In this document: in pieces, positions 32,975 through 35,272 of the stretch
Numbering within the stretch: the first letter of the stretch is position 1
Layout of the letters: each line of letters starts with the position of its first letter
NCBI GenBank assembly: GCA_018823175.1
Contig: JAHJIY010000079.1
Coordinates: forward strand, 1-35,272
Direction of reading: 5' to 3'
Origin: Pseudomonadota bacterium
Lineage (GTDB): Bacteria > Desulfobacterota > Desulfobulbia > Desulfobulbales > JAHJIY01
DNA length: 35,272 nucleotides
Notes under the pieces: model-generated
What the model was told of the DNA's origin: nothing
The model's input: only the letters and a program-made list of their open reading frames with translations
The model's database searches: none
Translations under genes and position numbers: made by a program

Positions 32975-33988
32975 CTAACTTTCAAATTCTACCTTGTCAG
33001 CCTGGATGATATTGTTCCAAATATTGCCCTCAACCTCGATCCGGGAGCCGATCTTGAGATCATCTTGGTTACCGCCTTCATAACCTGTTCCGGAATTAAT
33101 CTGAACCTGTTGACTACCTGTGGGAGTGATCATGATAAAACCGATAACCAGTTGACCGTCAGATAAAACCGTTTTAATGATTCCCTCGATTTCCAGCTCG
33201 TCGTTATCGCTAAATTCAGCGCTCTTTTTTTCAACCTGATCAGCAATCAGAATCCCCTGAGAAAAAGTTCCCTTTGCCTCGACCATTTCTCCATTCTGGA
33301 TACCAATAACCGCGAAGTCTTTTAACACCGCATTACTGCAATCAACATTGAGGGCGTTAATCGTAAAGGTTGAACCGTTCAAGTTATCAACCACACCACT
33401 CACCTCGGAAGATTCACCCGCCGTTTTCAGATAGAGAAAGGTTGCCTTGATCCTGCCGTCGATATCCTGCAGGCCACTTACCTCCAACACATCGTTGACC
33501 TGAAGGTCGGCCAGAGTCCAGTCAGACCCCCACCCGACAAAAACAGTCTGCCCGTCAACCAGAACAGTCTGGCCCATGACCCGTAATCTATTGCCGGCAA
33601 CATCTATTGTTTCAACCGGGCCTTCCACGTTATCGTCAAAGGTCACTACGTTGGCAATCCCAGTCTTGCCATCCAGGTTGACGGTTCCCTCGACCTTGAC
33701 GATCATGCCTATCTGCAACAAAGACTCGTCGCTATCCAGACCGTCGAGAGTTACGGTGGAAGAGGTTGTTTCAAACTCGACATGGTTAACAAAAATACTG
33801 CCAAGACCGGTGATCACGCCAACACTGATCACCCCGGTACCACCGATCCCGCCTTCCGCCCGACCGGAAACACCTAGCCCGGCGCATGCGCAACAAGAAA
33901 AAAGGATGAACAGAAGGGCCGGCAATAGCAACCAGTTGCGCCTTGCAGTGTTACCCGGGGCGATATGGATATTTTGTGTATTCTTCAT
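32975..33988 (-). CDS. DUF5666 repeat protein, exported lipoprotein-like
   Basis: The 337-residue precursor has a hydrophobic signal with several cysteines (LLFILFSCCACAG), probably lipidated. The mature part contains GGIGGTG and GVITGLGSIFVNHVEFET, characteristic of DUF5666. Several small beta-barrel (OB-like) repeats follow, each around a VKVEGT/LEVSGL/VEAKGT/IEVEGN strand. It should be an extracytoplasmic beta protein of unknown role. Start: ATG 33988 with GGGAG eight bases before it. A TTG one codon earlier is an alternative. It lies between DUF6502 and the cytochrome gene on the same strand. Confidence 0.85.
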   Translation of the reverse strand: MKNTQNIHIAPGNTARRNWLLLPALLFILFSCCACAGLGVSGRAEGGIGGTGVISVGVITGLGSIFVNHVEFETTSSTVTLDGLDSDESLLQIGMIVKVEGTVNLDGKTGIANVVTFDDNVEGPVETIDVAGNRLRVMGQTVLVDGQTVFVGWGSDWTLADLQVNDVLEVSGLQDIDGRIKATFLYLKTAGESSEVSGVVDNLNGSTFTINALNVDCSNAVLKDFAVIGIQNGEMVEAKGTFSQGILIADQVEKKSAEFSDNDELEIEGIIKTVLSDGQLVIGFIMITPTGSQQVQINSGTGYEGGNQDDLKIGSRIEVEGNIWNNIIQADKVEFES

Positions 33989-34105
33989 CAATAGACTCCC
34001 TGGTTGATCCTTTCACAAAAATTCATAAAATTATGCGATGATCCATGTCCGGAACTTACCACCCGGCAGAACGGCTTTTTCATGCCCCCATCCTTTAACG
34101 CATGG

Positions 34106-34930
34106 TTAAAGGGGTTCATCAAGATCTTCTTCAAAGTAATAAATCCCCAGACCTACCCTTTTACGGCCCGAACCTTTCACCTCAGGATTGGCATCCCTGT
34201 CTCGTACCGCCAGCCATCTGTCGAGTTTTTCCAGCAGGGCCTGGGATTCCCTGGCGCTTAACTGATTAAATTGGTCAAGAACCTCGGTTGAGACATTGTC
34301 ATAGGAGACCTTGCGTTGAAAGAAAGGCGTGGCATTATCGGTCTCCAGATTGTGGTTAATCGTTGAGATCAGATCGGCCACATCCTCGCCCAGAATATTG
34401 ATCTTCGCCAGCTTGTCCGCCCCGGGCAGATAGGCCCTGGTCAACAGTTTAATCGTGCCATCTTTCTGCCGATCGATCGCGCCGACATTGAGCAGCTCAT
34501 CAAAGACGGCCCTGACCGGCATATCACCGCTAAATCGCCTGACCAGACTATTAAACGAAACGACCGAACCATCCGGCGGTAGCGGCAAAGGATTTCCCTC
34601 CTGATCAGTAAATAAAGGGTCCCTGATCCAACCACTGATCACCCTGGTTGCCCGATTGTATCTTTCGTGAATGTCTTCCTTCCCCGGGAATTCCAGTTGC
34701 CGAAGCTTTTGGACCTCTTTGCGGGACAAACCGGTAATCACGGACACCCGAGATATCGTCTGTTTTTTCTCCTTGATGCCAAATTCCTTATAAGCAACAT
34801 CGGCATAAACCCAACGTGCGAGATCGCCAAAAACATGAAAAGAGATCCCGTTGCGCAAGAGAATCCGGACCAGCGGACGCAACAATTTTAGAATCGCGAT
34901 GTTCAAAGTTTTATTTATTGATGAATCCAT
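34106..34930 (-). CDS. DUF6502 family protein, putative DNA-binding regulator
   Basis: The 274-residue soluble protein is assigned to DUF6502 by pattern: RPLVRILLRNGISFHVFGDL, then ARWVYADVAYKEF, and a following SVITGLSRKEVQKLRQLE that reads like a helix-turn-helix. The central part (GWIRDPLFTDQEGNPLPLP, SFNSLVRRFSGDMPVRAVFD) and C-terminal helices are typical of the family. Function unknown. It opens the operon with DUF5666 and the cytochrome lipoprotein. The ATG sits three bases from an 18-base palindrome, and no ribosome binding site is present, which fits a leaderless transcript. Self-regulation through the palindrome is inferred. Confidence 0.78.
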   Translation of the reverse strand: MDSSINKTLNIAILKLLRPLVRILLRNGISFHVFGDLARWVYADVAYKEFGIKEKKQTISRVSVITGLSRKEVQKLRQLEFPGKEDIHERYNRATRVISGWIRDPLFTDQEGNPLPLPPDGSVVSFNSLVRRFSGDMPVRAVFDELLNVGAIDRQKDGTIKLLTRAYLPGADKLAKINILGEDVADLISTINHNLETDNATPFFQRKVSYDNVSTEVLDQFNQLSARESQALLEKLDRWLAVRDRDANPEVKGSGRKRVGLGIYYFEEDLDEPL

Positions 34931-34932
34931 AA

Positions 34933-34978
34933 TTGGGAATATATTCCCAAATTAATAGTTTGTCAATAATGATTATCA
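34933..34978 (-). promoter_or_regulatory. Promoter/operator of the DUF6502 operon with palindrome and Fur-box-like site
   Basis: On the minus strand TTGACA (34966-34961) and TATATT (34943-34938) are 17 bases apart, a near-consensus sigma-70 promoter. The predicted start point, about seven bases past the -10, is at or beside the A of the ATG at 34930. A perfect 18-base palindrome, TTGGGAATATATTCCCAA (34933-34950), covers the -10. Over the -35, CAATAATGATTATCA (34964-34978) matches 12 of the 14 specified positions of the Fur 7-1-7 pattern TGATAATnATTATCA. Confidence 0.7.
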
Positions 34979-35081
34979 ATTTTATTTAGGAATAAAGATC
35001 ATGATTAAGATTTGAACAAGGTAAGTGTTTGAAAATACGAGAAAGGAATAGACAGAAAACAGACAAAAAAAATATATATAA

Positions 35082-35099
35082 AATGATCTAAAGATCATT
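35082..35099. promoter_or_regulatory. Palindromic element AATGATCT-AA-AGATCATT
   Basis: A perfect eight-base inverted repeat with two-base centre lies in the AT-rich spacer about 150 bp upstream of DUF6502 and 35 bp before the presumed insertion sequence edge. It could be an operator, or an insertion hot spot. No gene is seen between 34931 and 35131. Confidence 0.35.
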
Positions 35100-35199
35100 A
35101 TTGAAATTCTAATAGTAAACCGGTATTAAACAGAGCCTCTTGCAAAATACAAATCGATTACGAGGCAAGAGTAATTTACTGATAAAGTATTGAAATAAT

Positions 35200-35272
35200 T
35201 GAGCTTCATGGCATTCCGTGGTATTGTTTTGTATCCAGCAAATCAAAGCCAAGGAGGCTGCCATGAAGCTCA
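35200..35272 (+). promoter_or_regulatory. Hairpin that would hide the start codon of the edge gene
   Basis: TGAGCTTCATGGCA (35200-35213) is the perfect reverse complement of TGCCATGAAGCTCA (35259-35272), which contains the start codon of the edge gene, directly after its AAGGAGG site. A transcript entering from the left would form a 14-bp stem over the initiation region. IS10 and IS50 use such structures to stop expression from outside promoters. Here that role is inferred. Confidence 0.6.
35263..35272 (+). CDS. Start of a gene cut by the right edge (likely transposase)
   Basis: ATG AAG CTC follows AAGGAGG by five bases. Only MKL is visible, so no family can be given. The identification as a transposase rests on the surrounding inverted repeats. 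Confidence 0.4.

Larger units (their letters stand above)
35132..35272 (+). mobile_element. Probable left end of an insertion sequence, cut by the window edge
   Basis: From AGAGCCTCTTGCAAAAT near 35132 the sequence resembles the terminal inverted repeat style of several IS groups (by recollection, no family assigned). CTCTTGC (35137-35143) has an inverted copy GCAAGAG (35165-35171). About 130 bases in, a strong AAGGAGG precedes ATGAAGCTCA, the likely transposase start. Assemblies often break inside such repeats, consistent with the window ending here. The right end is missing. Confidence 0.45.

Overview
The window looks like a chromosomal piece of a Desulfobacterota (former deltaproteobacterial) genome, probably related to Desulfobulbales. 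This is inferred from gene families, with no database search: DUF6178, DUF6502 and DUF5666 proteins, DUF1538 membrane proteins, a sigma-54 activator, multihaem cytochrome c and a membrane polyferredoxin. Most of it is ordinary gene-dense chromosome. Two AT-richer stretches (about 2.8-6.1 kb and the last 350 bp) have an accessory or decayed character. The right end appears to break inside an insertion sequence.

Layout. 0-2.7 kb: an N-terminally truncated MogA/MoaB-like gene divergent from a gene cut by the left edge, then purM and a zinc-ribbon protein. 2.7-2.85 kb: tRNA-His(GTG) and a terminator. 2.9-5.2 kb, minus strand: IPT/FlgO-like/ankyrin lipoprotein, tandem glutaredoxin protein and a small ORF. 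5.6-6.15 kb: two broken gene remnants (PEP-utilising mobile domain, YjdF/DUF2238) beside a dispersed repeat. 6.1-11.6 kb, minus strand: a lipid operon made of a giant LplT-like MFS + PlsC acyltransferase + acyl carrier domain + acyl-ACP ligase fusion, a ceramidase-like membrane protein and an exported lipase. A second copy of the repeat sits in frame inside the 5' end of the giant gene. 11.9-15.3 kb: sigma-54 activator, small unknown proteins, an exported FNPQPEPP-motif protein and tRNA-Ser(CGA). 15.4-17.9 kb: a putative transport operon of two DUF1538 membrane proteins, a PII-like protein and a tandem-CBS protein. 18.0-22.0 kb: two tiny zinc-ribbon proteins flanking an HlyD/ATPase/ABC-2 permease exporter. 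22.1-24.6 kb: a very unusual fusion of a cyclic-nucleotide-binding domain, a catalytically dead sigma-54-type AAA+ domain and a membrane 4Fe-4S polyferredoxin. 24.7-31.8 kb: RhlE-like helicase, radical SAM protein, FAD oxidoreductase, M50 protease, a possible 31-residue membrane microprotein and a DUF6178 protein. 32.0-34.9 kb, minus strand: DUF6502 - DUF5666 lipoprotein - four-CXXCH cytochrome lipoprotein, read from a near-consensus promoter with a perfect palindrome over the -10 and a Fur-box-like sequence over the -35. The predicted start point falls on the start codon.

The strongest candidates for something new are the cNMP/pseudo-AAA+/polyferredoxin fusion, the leaderless and possibly iron-regulated DUF6502-DUF5666-cytochrome operon, the DUF1538-PII-CBS transport module, and the phospholipid-recycling operon with its embedded carrier protein and in-frame repeat insertion. 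All assignments come from reading motifs and order by eye.
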